Shown in pieces: positions 1-10,460 of a stretch of DNA of 64,000 nt; position 1 is the first letter of the stretch, and each line of letters begins with the position of its first letter. Below the pieces are notes generated by a model, which was given only the letters and a program-made list of their open reading frames with translations, was not told the origin of the DNA and did not search any database. This stretch comes from Strigops habroptila (lineage: Eukaryota > Chordata > Aves > Psittaciformes > Psittacidae): positions 32,662,495-32,726,494 of the forward strand of contig NC_044277.2 in assembly GCF_004027225.2 (NCBI RefSeq). Direction: 5' to 3'. Both the position numbers and the translations under genes were made by a program.

Positions 1-3000
1 CATACAAGTAATTAATCTGCTTTTTTGTACAGTAAGTCCTATTATATAGACAAATGAAAACCCATTTGAGGGAATTTTTCACCACTTGTTTTACCAAGAC
101 AGTTCCAGAGAGGACAGGAATTGATTTGTAAGGTCAAGAAACCAAGCAACACAACAAAGTAACATTCTTTTTTTTTTACTTTAAATGTTTGCAGGAAAGC
201 TGCTAGAGGCTCTTTTATGCATGTCAGACCAAAAATCTCCATTTTAAGAAACTGTCTTTTCCTCCAGAAAAACTGTAGAAAAATCTGCTTAAAGCCTCAT
301 CGTTTGCAGTGCTATCAGCTGTTGCCTGTGTCATCACTTCCAAACTGGTTTTTTTTTTTCCTCATAAATAACCAAGTCCATTTTGTTTGAAGTATTTTAC
401 ATTACTGCACACATTTAAACATGCACACAGAAGAATGCACTGGGACAATTTTTTCCTTTGAGGCCAAGACAAGGAGATGGTGGAGACCGAGTCTGAAGAC
501 TCTTGCTGTCAGTGATAGAGATTCAAAGGTTACTGGATAAAGCTCTGAGCCTGCGATAAGCTCTGATGTGTGAACATCTTAGATCACCTGAGAATGTGTC
601 AAGATCTATAATGTTACCTGGAAACTTTAAAACCTCTGTGGATTAGGAAAACCATTCCCATGGCTTACTTTGCCCCTTGGGCAAACATTGTCCTCTCAAA
701 ATTTGATAATTAAGGGACATCACAAGTCTAGAGGGTCTAGGTTATTTCCTTCTGACGGTGTAGTTTGGTCCTCATAGGGTATTAGACAATAATTTTTATT
801 TCATTTCTAGCTTCACCATCATCATCAGTCTTTGCAAAATAAGAAAATTAGATGGATCAGTTTTGTTGTATTTATTTACCTGTTGGTGCCCCCATGATTC
901 TAGAAGATAGACTTAATTTAGGCAGAAGACATATTTTTTTCCAGCACCTGCACTCCAGTGATGAAATGTGGATTTCTGTTAAGCCTGAACAGAAATAAAT
1001 ACGGTGGAGGGGAGGAGGGAAGAGGGGAAGATGTAGTTCTGCTAATAGTTTTGATTTCTTTTTTTTTTTCCCCCCAGTAGTTAGCATGGGAGAAAAAGAA
1101 ATGGGAATTAGCAATCCTGGTACAATAATGATTGCAAACAGCCCAGCACTGAACTTCAGGTCAAGTAGGATTACAGAAATGAAAGAAAAAAACAAGTAGG
1201 CTAAGAAACAAAATATACCAACTAGAATTACACCTACACTGGAAAAAGCCTTTGTGAAGGAGCTTGTCTGTAAGACTGATGCACTAACTATCTCAGGCAA
1301 ACTGCTGATTTTTTTTTTTTTTAATTCCAAATTCTCTGATCACTTACCCTGGGAGAAAATGTTTGTTGGAACTTGCCGTATTCCTACCAGACTTTTAATT
1401 ATCCCACTGGGATGCTATTTACAGCCAGCATTTTAGGGTGAGTCTTGGAGGTGCAGTTGCCATTAACATTAATGGTGTGTGCATGCTGTGAAAATAACTA
1501 TAATCCCTTTGCAGATTAAACACTTGGTGCTGTCAAACCTTTTCCTAATGCTGTAAATCTGAAGGGGTTCAAAATGGGTGTAGGGGTTGTTTTGGGGTTT
1601 TTTTCTCCATATGAGCGATTACAGTATTTTTGATTGCTTTGGATGAACAAAAAGATCTCTCCAAGACTGACGTCTGCCAGAAAACATAGTCATGAATGGG
1701 TGGCCTGGTTAGTGTAGGTGTTCAAGATCTTTGAAAGTCACACCAAAGAGTCTCTACAGTACGTTCTTGTTGGAGCTAATGTAGTAGAATGTATAAAAAC
1801 TTATAAATTTTAATTCTTCAATTTAAGTTAAACCCACTGTCCGATTGCTGGCAGTCCATTCTGCACTGATATTCGTTCAAGTGCAGAAGGAGGACAGTTC
1901 TGTGAGTTTCGTGAGTGGTGGATAAAACCAGAATGTGATCCCATGAAAAAACTAATTTCTGTCCTTTCTGAAATATAAGCTTTTCCATGCACTAAGTGCG
2001 GTACTAAGTTTTGCTCTTGCTGGATATGTTCTATCTCTAGCTGAACACAAAACTAATGTAAAGAATTTCAACATCAAACTTGTAGCCATGCTGTGCTGGT
2101 CTACAATAAAATTAATGTTCATATAGTTGCACAAGTAATTGGTAAACACGTTTCAGATAGACAGGCCTAACTGTGGGTATCCTCTGCTCTGGAGACCTCT
2201 GCTTCGTAACTAAGCCAATATGGGAATCCAGAGAGAGACAGAAATACAGCTGAACTACTCACATCTTCAAGCTAGATAGCAAACCAAGGCATTTAAGAGA
2301 AAGATGTCCCCAGTTGTTGCTCTCAACCCTTTGCTTGCAGCTACCATCTGCAAAGAAGACTCCTCTTTAATATTATTTGACAATGCCTTTTGAGAAAGGG
2401 AGAGGAAAACCAAGGTAATACACATCAAGAAGAACACCAAGAAGAAACCCAGATTTAGTCAGGGCCATTTTATGAAGTGCAGAGCACTCAAAAGATTTCC
2501 GAGTACATGAACTAGGCAAAACACAGAAGAGCAGATCTCCACGCAAAATAGCATATTTCCATATAAGTTACGTGGAGTGATGCCAGCTGAGTCTGGGGAT
2601 TGACCTCTCCTTTAAAATTCATATTATTTATCTTTAAAACAATACACAGGTTTTGTAAGCGGAACTGCAAAGCACTCAAGAATATTTACATTGCAGCAGG
2701 AGGGCCTTTTGATTCTGTGATCATGGCTCCTGCCTTCACTTCTAGGCAATGTTTCTATAAATGAGGAAGTATCCATCACTGGTAGACCAAAAAAGGAAGC
2801 ACATAATAGTCCTCCCAGTAGGGTAAGTGCTAAGAAAACATCAATGCACTCACAGGCCCTTCACATGCACTCCTCAAAGAGAGAGGCCACGTACTTCCAC
2901 AAGGAAAGCCTCCAAAGCTGAGATGAGGGTATACAAGGTGATAAGTCATTCAGGGTCCCTGCGGAGAATTTCTCCCAATGCAGCTGGCTGCCTCAGCTCA

Positions 3001-4180
3001 CATGTCACAAACCCATCATGTGCTGCAAGCACAGGGAGTGCAAAGGGCCCTTGGGCAGCGCCTGGCCATGCTGCGGGAGGAAGCAGAGAAGTGGAGAAAG
3101 TGATAGGAAGGAGAAGTAAATCATGTTTGGTGGGTGATGCAGTCCTGAGGGCACCTAAAGAGAATCTCCTGAGAGAAGCCTTGAAGGTTATTGCGGCAAT
3201 GGAGGGATCTTTCTAGACTAGATCCTCCTTGATGTAAGTCTGCAAGGTTACCTGGTTTCTCAGGTTTATATGATGAGGCTCATTTTCTACCATGTGCACA
3301 TATGGTTCCCTGGTAGTTTAGTCAAAGGATATTGCTATCAAGACAGCTGTGAACACAAGAAGGAAGTGGTAACAACTGGACTAACTGCATATTTCTGAGC
3401 TTCCATCCTCTGCAGAAGTGCCTACACATTCCCTGAGAACCTTTAAGGCCTGACCTGGTACTTGCAGGTGGAAGAGTATACTCAAATCCCATGGTATTCA
3501 CATCTTGCCTCTCAGCTGAGACTGTTACGTATGGAAACCTTTTCCTATTCCCTTCAGACTGAATTAGGGCTCACAAAATCTTGCTGCATCTTTACCTGCA
3601 TGGTGCACACACGCATGTGTACAGACTTGGGTAGAACTCGGGGTAGCATACAGTCTGCCTACAACGCAGGGACTCTAAGATCTCTTAGAGCTGAATAAAT
3701 GAGTTACAAAGCGGTGCCTTATTCAAAATCACATTTGCCTAAGCCCATCATCATCTGACTGAAAAGCTTTGTTTGCTGTTCTGCTCTGAAATAGCAAGAT
3801 ATGCATGGAATTTGGATGGACAAAATAATTCAGAATGTTCTAGATGCTGCAGATGCAGCAGTGTGCAGTTCAGAATACTTCTCTGCAGCCTGAGAGGCAA
3901 AATCTGCCCTGTACACTGATACAATTACACTCACTTACGTGAAGTGACAAGGCTGGAACTAATCGGACTAAGCATGCAAACTTTCACTGCACGTAGCCAG
4001 AGACAAGCTCTGGCTCCAAATGTTTTTCCCTGAATACTTTTTCATGGTACCTGGTCTCATTTATAGCCCAAACAATGCAATTTTTGTCTACAGACACTAA
4101 AAATAGTTCATGTACTAATTAAAAAAACCCAAGCTGTGACAAAAACCAATAAAGACAAGGAAATGGAAAAGCATTTTTAC
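1..4180. other. intergenic stretch, no supported gene
   Basis: AT-rich unique sequence. I see short homopolymer T runs (near 168, 350, 1060 and 1311) and short chance frames, but no exon with matched splice sites and a recognisable protein. The longest frames (872-1330 minus, 2827-3216 plus) are discussed among the rejected items. Confidence 0.5.
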
Positions 4181-4600
4181 ATAGCCAGCAGCTTCCCTGG
4201 CACCATTTCTAGCTATGAAGAGGGTTATTAGCAAGCCCAGAATTATATAAACAGTTTCTTCTGCCAGCCAGTGTACACCAGGATCATCATTTACTTTCAA
4301 ATTGTCCAAGTCAGCAAAATCCACCCATTCAGTAGACCAGTGGAAAGATTGGCAGAAGTTCTTAAAAGTGGGATTATGATCAGAAAAATGACTCTCTTTC
4401 TCAACAGTTCAGTGCCCTAATTTTGTAAACTCATTGTTATTCCTGCTTTCTTCATTGACAAAAACAGAGTGTTTATTCCTACTTGCAGAGCACACCCATC
4501 GGCTGCAGGAGGGGGAGCTGCATTCTTTTCTGAAAAATGCACCATCATCAAAATCATCCACTAAATCCAAGATGCTGATCGTTGCTATTGGACGTGGTAA
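4181..4600 (-). pseudogene. unrecognised exon-like frame with one internal TGA
   Basis: Read on the minus strand, a pyrimidine-rich acceptor (ending CTTTCTCAG at 4601) opens a frame of 140 codons that ends at a possible donor (TAT|GTAAAA at 4180). Codon 64 (4409-4411) is TGA; all other codons are sense. The conceptual product is not low-complexity. It has acidic stretches (LVDDFDDGAFF), a cysteine cluster (KECSSPSCSRWVCSA), tryptophans (SFHWSTEWVDF), and then about 20 hydrophobic residues (VYIILGLLITLFIA) after an acidic juxtamembrane segment. That would suit the end of an ectodomain plus one membrane pass of a type I membrane protein. I do not recognise the family. It could be a decayed exon (for example CGA to TGA) of a gene lost in this lineage, or a chance open frame. 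No neighbouring exon in matching phase was found. Confidence 0.28.
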
Positions 4601-4984
4601 CTGAGAAAGAAATAAACAGATTGAGTTTTGAACTATACTGGTTATAGTTTAAAGCAAGAGGGCAAATTTGTTCTGCAGTTAATGAGAAATAAACCACTTT
4701 TTGCATGAATTTAAATAACGAATTTGAGGATAAGCTGTTCATCTCTTCAGCTTGATATCCTGTTGAGAAAGGAGCTGACAGGGCCTAAATCAGGGCTGAT
4801 GTTTGTTCTAGATCTGGCAGAAACCTGTGGATGCTCTGAGGCGGTGCAAAGAGAGACTGGTGGCTGCAATGTGCAGCTGAGGGTGAGGAAGCTGCGCCTC
4901 AGGGAGCCCTTGGGCACACCAGGAGGCCCCGGTTCAGTAAATCCTCTTTGATTGCATAACTTGGAATGAGCGAACAGTCCTACA

Positions 4985-5100
4985 GTGGGGTTATTATGTG
5001 CCTCAGGTTATGCAAGTGCTGAAGTGTTTTGCTGGATGGGGGCCCTAATCTCTCAGTGTCATTTTCTCCTATCTTTAAAATGGTAATAATGATGCCTCCA
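4985..5100 (+). repeat. probable ancient MIR/CORE-SINE fragment
   Basis: The stretch CTCAGTGTCATTTTCTCC followed by ATCTTTAAAATGGTAATAAT resembles the conserved MIR segment (CTCAGTTTCCTCATCTGTAAAATGGGGATAAT, recalled consensus). The preceding TTTTGCTGGATGGGGGCCCT resembles the TTTGCAGGATCGGGGCC motif of amniote CORE-SINEs. It is strongly diverged, so the boundaries are approximate. Confidence 0.45.
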
Positions 5101-5439
5101 TCAGGAAGGGAAGTAATTGATTTAGTCACGATTACAGAAAAGAGGGGACATGTAACTACCAGACAAAATAACCCAAAAGCAGGAGAAACAGGGAAATATG
5201 TGGAATAATATCCTGGGATGCTTATTTTATAAGAGGCACTTCTGTTTTGGAGAATGTTTATGTTAAACTGCCACCTTCTCTTACTCTGGCTGATCATGTG
5301 CAATTAAAAAGGAAAACTACCCAGTAAGCCCTGCAGGAAGATAGCTAACAGATAGGCTGTCTGAATAACAGGATGACTTTCCAGGACCAGGAGTTAGAAA
5401 ACTTTATGCACCACTGGTTATGCTACAAACGCTCTTCTT

Positions 5440-6272
5440 CAAACACAGCCAGGAACTCGGCATGCTCCCTTGTGAGTGATCCTTAGGGATCATTGCTCTC
5501 AACATCACTAAGACAAATGGCAATTGGAGTGTCATCATAATGACACCTTTAGATTATAAGAGCATTTATAATTAAAATAAAATAAGATCTAACATGAGAA
5601 AATGTACTTATGACTGCGACATGATTATGCCATAAGCCATAAGCTGTTTAGACAGACAGAAGATGTAGCTGTGTCCTGCTAGAGTAAGGGGAACATTGTA
5701 CCACGTGCACCAACTGAGCCAGTATCATCATTAATTGCTGCTGGTGGAGGCAGTCCTGCTCCTCTCTGCCCACCCTCCCCTTCCACATGCTGGCTCAGGT
5801 GCTTCATTTCAGTTCACTCCCTAAGCCTCTAAAAAGAGAAACTCAAGGTAAAAATAAGAGGAAAATGAAGTTTTCCAGCCCTGATCCACTTAAGTTGGGC
5901 ATACAGATTTGCCTTTTTCTGCATGGAAGCTCAACAACAGCTGTGTTCACCTCAGTAGCTGGACATTTCTTTGGTCACTTACAGTGAGGGTGAAGGCCTT
6001 TAAAATTAATCTACAAATGTCCTGATAGATAAATGTGCTATACTCCCACTAACCTCTAGAATTCAACCAATTTCATGCATGGTTACCAACCTCAACTAAA
6101 ATCAATGGTTGCAATTGAGACATAACAAGACAATGTGTCTCCCATGGCAGGGCTGCACCCAACAGGACTGCCAGGGCAAAGCGGGTGGAAGGAGAGGGCT
6201 TTGTGCATGGTGAATAACCTCTTAAATATAGCCAGGTACTCAGTATGCTCTCTCAAGAGCGATTCAAGGTAA
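5440..6272. repeat. pair of diverged dispersed repeat segments (5440-5490 and 6225-6272)
   Basis: The segment around AGCCAGGAACTCGGCATGCT at about 5448-5467 and the one around AGCCAGGTACTCAGTATGCT at about 6230-6249 match over roughly 45 bp with scattered substitutions, and both continue into a GAG(T/C)GAT-type sequence. They lie about 790 bp apart in the same orientation. They may be two copies of an old, unnamed repeat or a local duplication. The sequence between them shows no gene. Confidence 0.35.
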
Positions 6273-6299
6273 AGTAGCTCAAACTAGTCACTGAAACAG

Positions 6300-9175
6300 C
6301 ACTGTGCTTTCCGTATAACAGCACAGGCTATGAAACTATAGAAACCTTCTTTTATGTAACATCTACTGTGATCTTATACAGGCTGATTGTTAGTGAAGAC
6401 AAATTACTCCTCATTTTTCTTACGTACAAAACGTTGCTATTGCTTTAAGCTGTCAGCTACACTAGCAAACACCGTGATTCAGTTATTCCCCTTAGTAGGG
6501 ATTATATCTTATCAGGAGAAAGTCTACTTTTTCAGAACAAGGGGAACAAGGGCCTCTTATGACAAACTCAAGTTGTAGCTGACTGTGGTGCTCTCAAGAA
6601 GCATGATCCTGCATAGCAGGATGGAGACAGCCTGTAGCCTTTGTACTCAGATCAGTCACCGTGTTGTTTCAACATAAAACGTGAGCAGGTTGCTTTCTGG
6701 AGGGTATTTCTGTAAAATAAATAGAGCTGTGTGCAAACATGGGTCTAAAAGAAAAAGAAATGCCCTGCAGGATCTTTGAAGTCTTGGCATTTTGTTGCCA
6801 TTGGATTAACCTCCCAGCAGCAAAGAAAAATGAGATCTATTTGTGCAAGTTAGAACCTTCCAGAGAGTTTGCTCATGAGGAGGTGTGGGCATGTGGAATG
6901 CTGTGGGCTGACAGATAATGCATTTGAAAAGGACTTTGAAGTTGAGCTGAACAGTCCTTATATCAGGTTCTCAAAGTCACTGCAGCTGTAAATTGAACTT
7001 GAAAAATAAGAGAGGTATTTTGCTATCAAACATATATTTTGTTCCCAGACTGAAGCTTTTCCAAGTTGCAGGTGTTTTCAGCCATTGTGACTTATATTAT
7101 GGGTAGACGTGTACCATAGGAATGGACAGAGTAAGAGCTCGGCTTTGCTGTACGCGCTTTATAGAGAGAGAGCATAAATAACCGTGGTAAATAATAGAGC
7201 TGGTAAGCATGGCAAATAATAGAGAGTAGTCCTCATTCTAATTTACTGTTGGAGCTCATTTGGCTCGGTTTTGTCTTTGTGGTATTGCAAACCAAGGAGA
7301 ACTCCATGTAAGGCGTTGGAAACACTTTGGTTGGAAATTGGAAAACAATGGAACTATAGTCATTGGAACCATTTACGTGTTGGAGAAATTAGTTGAAAAA
7401 CATGTTTCACAGTCTTGTTTTCTTTTCCTTTCTTAGCATATAATACTGCGGTTAAGTTTGAGTTTGGGAATTGGAGTTTTGAGTCCTCAAAGCTAAAATA
7501 GGGCAGAAATGTCAGAAAAGTACAAAAATGGCTGGCAACTGAAGCTAGACCACGCGTTTCAAAATCTGAGAGCCAGCAGCAACACCTGCTTTTGAGAAGA
7601 CTACAACAGTCCTGAGATTTCCCCTCACCTCTGGGATTTTGGCACAGAGGGCACATGTGAAACAGAGGACGGTTGACCTCTGTTCCATGTAGTGCTCCTC
7701 CATGGATTACGAGGAAGACAGAACAAGGGCTCTGCCCATTCCCTAAGCTTACCTATACAGGTAAGGCCTTTTATATCAGCCTTGCCCAAAACTGCTTTTC
7801 CTCATAAAGATATCTGCATGACAAAAAGATAGCCAATAGCAGGGCATGAGCAACACCTACTTTCTATGGACCATCTCATGCCAAACTAGGAAGAAATCTC
7901 TGTTTGTTTGGCTGGAATTGCCTGTAAGGGTTTCAATGCCTGAGAACACATCACTGTGATTCTTTGTCCTTCTTACTGATGAGTTTCCTAGTGCTACTCC
8001 TAATAGCTAGGAACTACACTAAAAGGGAAAAACCAAAGTATTTGCTGGAATGAACTGGGTGAGCTTGTCTTCTCCTTTAATTAAGATTCTTTTTTTCTGG
8101 TTGCTCTGAGGAATCTGCTTTACTGCATCTAGTAGAAATCTTAAGATTTTTCCATTTGTATTCTGTTTTCTTTTACTAGACCATTGCAGACAGAGTTTCT
8201 TGATTTTCTGTAAACATATCCACTAAAAGAAAGCCACTCTTTATTCTGTTCCAAACTCGCCCATGCTTTACTGGCTTATTCCTTCAGCATAAGTTCTCCA
8301 CACACTATTTATCTACTTACAAAGGTAGTTTCTACATCGATTTGCTAATATTTTGCCTTTCAGGTGAACCACAGGAATCCGGTAAAGGGAAGGAAAACAT
8401 AAAGAGGCATTCCTGTTCTCACACCACCTTTTACCGAGGCAGCCTGCAAGCCTTGTTCTGCTCTCACCCACTGCAGGAACTCCCCCAGCATTCGCCGTTC
8501 AAGGGTTCAAGTTTTAGGCTGGCTACACGCCAGTGAGTTCATTAGTGGCACACTGGATAACAGTGCAGGCCCAATCCACCGGGATTTAAACAGCGCTTTA
8601 ACAGCAGCACTGTGATGGCTAGGAGAAATTGAACTCTGGCTGGCCCGAGCTGTCTCGGGGGGTCCAAGTACCCGCATGTAGCAGGTAATATAACAGACTG
8701 TTACCTCCCATCTGTAGGCAGCTCTGGGAGACCAGATGGCTCTTGCCTTAGTAGCTAAGTATCTGCAGATTGAAGTGTGCAAAGCTGATGTATTTTTGCA
8801 GTCACCTCACTACTTACTTTCGGGATTTGATTTCTTGGGCTAAAATGATCATGTCCCATTAATCCTGAAAACCTCTTAGGACTGGAGATAACTGAAAACT
8901 AGAATCCAGATCTTTGTGCTTAGGAAGTTACTTGGGGATCCATCCCGCTTTCTTTGTGCACCTGCAAGTACAGCTTCTTTTGTTTGTTCTGGAAACAGAG
9001 CTTAAAAAAAAAAAATAGGAAGAAAAGGAAAAACATAACACGAGCAAATGCTCTTGGCTGTGTGGGATGTGCCCTGAAATGAGAAACCGCTTGTACCAAT
9101 AAACCACGTCCGGTGGCCCCAGGCCATCCCTGTGTGCTGGGCTGTGTGGAGGTGGATGGGGATGCTCTGGGAGAG
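6300..9175. other. intergenic stretch, no supported gene
   Basis: No exon, RNA gene or clear transposon is visible. A small local duplication (TAAATAATAGAG / CAAATAATAGAG near 7180-7225) is the only internal structure I noticed. Confidence 0.45.
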
Positions 9176-9834
9176 CTGTGTGGTCACTGCTATGTGAGGC
9201 ACTGATGCACAGGGTACAGCTGTGCAGGTCACAGCTCCATGGGTCACTTGTGTAGGGCACCACTGGGTGGGATGTGGCCGTGATCAGTCCTGTGAGGGCC
9301 ACTGCTGTGCAGGGCATGGCTGTGTGACAGTGCCATGCAGGACATTGCTCTGTGGCTCACCACTGCATGGGACACTGCTGTGCAGGGCATTGCTGTGCAG
9401 GAGGAACATCACCATGCAGGACATTGCTCTGGGGCTCACCAGGCTGTGAGATACCGTGTGGGACATTGCTGTGAGGGTCATCACCATGGGGGACATGAAG
9501 GTGAGGGACATCACTGTGCAAGGCACTGCTGAGCGGACATCGCAGGTCACCATCATGTGGGTCCCTGCAGTGTGGAACACTACTGTGGGCTATAGCTGTG
9601 TGGGACATGGCTGTGTGGGTCATTGCTGTGTGGGACATCCTTGCATGGCTGTGTGGGACATGGCAGCATGGGACACGGCAGTGCAGGACATCCCCGTATA
9701 GGACACCACCACAAGGGTCATCGCTGTGCAGGACATGGCTGTGTGAGATGTGCTGTGTGGGTCACTGCTGTACAGGACATCCCTGCGCAGCACATCGCTG
9801 TGTGGGACACCAGCGGATGGGTCACTGCCACACG
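9176..9834 (+). repeat. degenerate 15-bp minisatellite upstream of SBSPON
   Basis: About 650 bp are built from imperfect tandem copies of a 15-bp unit close to GCTGTGTGGGACATC, roughly 40 copies. The best-preserved run is about 9588-9834, with variants such as GCTGTGTGGGTCATT and GCTGTGCAGGACATG; the earlier part (9176-9587) is more diverged. Because 15 is a multiple of three, several frames on both strands stay open and give pentapeptide-repeat frames. I regard these as by-products, not genes. The array stops where the CpG-rich SBSPON promoter region begins. Confidence 0.85.
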
Positions 9835-9839
9835 GATAC

Positions 9840-10460
9840 TGTGGGGAACATCCACCTCCCGGCCGGACACCCCCGGTGATACGCACCCTCCCCACCTCCC
9901 ACTCCCCCCCCACATACCCCGAAGCTTCGCCGCTGCCCGGGGCCGCCCGGGGCCAGGAACGGGAGCGGTCGGGCAGGGCCGCGCCGGCCCCCCCGCTTCC
10001 CCCGCTCGCTGCCCGCCCATCCCGCACCGCGCCGCCGGGTGCCGGTGGCGGCCGCAGCGCGTAGCGGTATCACGATCCTCACGTCGGGGCGGCACGGTGA
10101 TGGGCAGCGCGGCGCTGTCGGGAGCGCTGTGGCTGTGGCTGCTGTGGGCAGGGAGCGGGGCCGGGGGCAGCTGCTCGGGAAGGTGCTGCGAGGGCCGGGA
10201 CGCCGCCTGTGTCGGCGAGGGATGGAGGGAGGGAGGGGGCTACGGGACCTGCTACTGCGACGGGGGATGCCGGCGAGCCGGGGACTGCTGCCACGACCAC
10301 GACCAGGCGTGCCCGGGTAGGTGCGTCCGACCCCCGCCCCGGCCTGTTCCCCAGCCCTGCCCCGGGGGTAGGGCTGGGCCGTAACCCGGTGCAAGCTCAC
10401 CGAGAGGGGCATGGGGCATGCGGGTGGTGTTGACCGGGACCACCCGGGTACCTGTCCCAT
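9840..10460 (+). promoter_or_regulatory. SBSPON: CpG island covering SBSPON promoter and exon 1
   Basis: GC content and CpG density rise sharply from about 9840, through the start codon at 10100, to about 10450, with many CG dinucleotides (for example GGCCGCAGCGCGTAGCGG just upstream of the start). No convincing TATA box is seen, as expected for a CpG-island promoter. The exact transcription start cannot be fixed from sequence alone. Confidence 0.75.
10100..10316 (+). CDS. SBSPON: SBSPON coding exon 1
   Basis: Signal peptide and somatomedin B domain, 72 codons plus one base. The domain holds ten cysteines, including two CC pairs (GRCCEG, DCCHDH). The donor is CCCGG|GTAGGT. A GT four bases later (10321) would shift the frame, whereas the chosen donor joins exon 2 to read ACPALPCVVGEW, matching the family. 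Confidence 0.93.

Noticed and set aside
872-1330. 152-codon minus-strand frame with hydrophobic stretches, acceptor-like start near 1245
   Set aside because: The hydrophobic residues come from T-rich sequence, it runs through homopolymer tracts, no donor in a matching phase links it to the 4181-4600 frame, and I recognise no family.
1840-1976. Plus-strand exon-like frame containing FCEFREWWIKPECDP
   Set aside because: A second frame over the same bases is equally open with its own possible acceptor, so there is no evidence for coding; short frames of this size are expected by chance.
2827-3216. 129-codon plus-strand frame
   Set aside because: No recognisable domain, no promoter or splice context; composition follows local base content.
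10317-10320. Alternative SBSPON exon 1 donor at 10321 (TAG|GTGCGT)
   Set aside because: It would add four bases and shift the frame into exon 2; the donor at 10317 gives the conserved junction.
9620-10460. Several overlapping long frames on both strands around the SBSPON promoter
   Set aside because: Produced by the 15-bp repeat (multiple of three) and by low stop-codon density in GC-rich DNA; only the frame from 10100 to 10316 matches a known protein.
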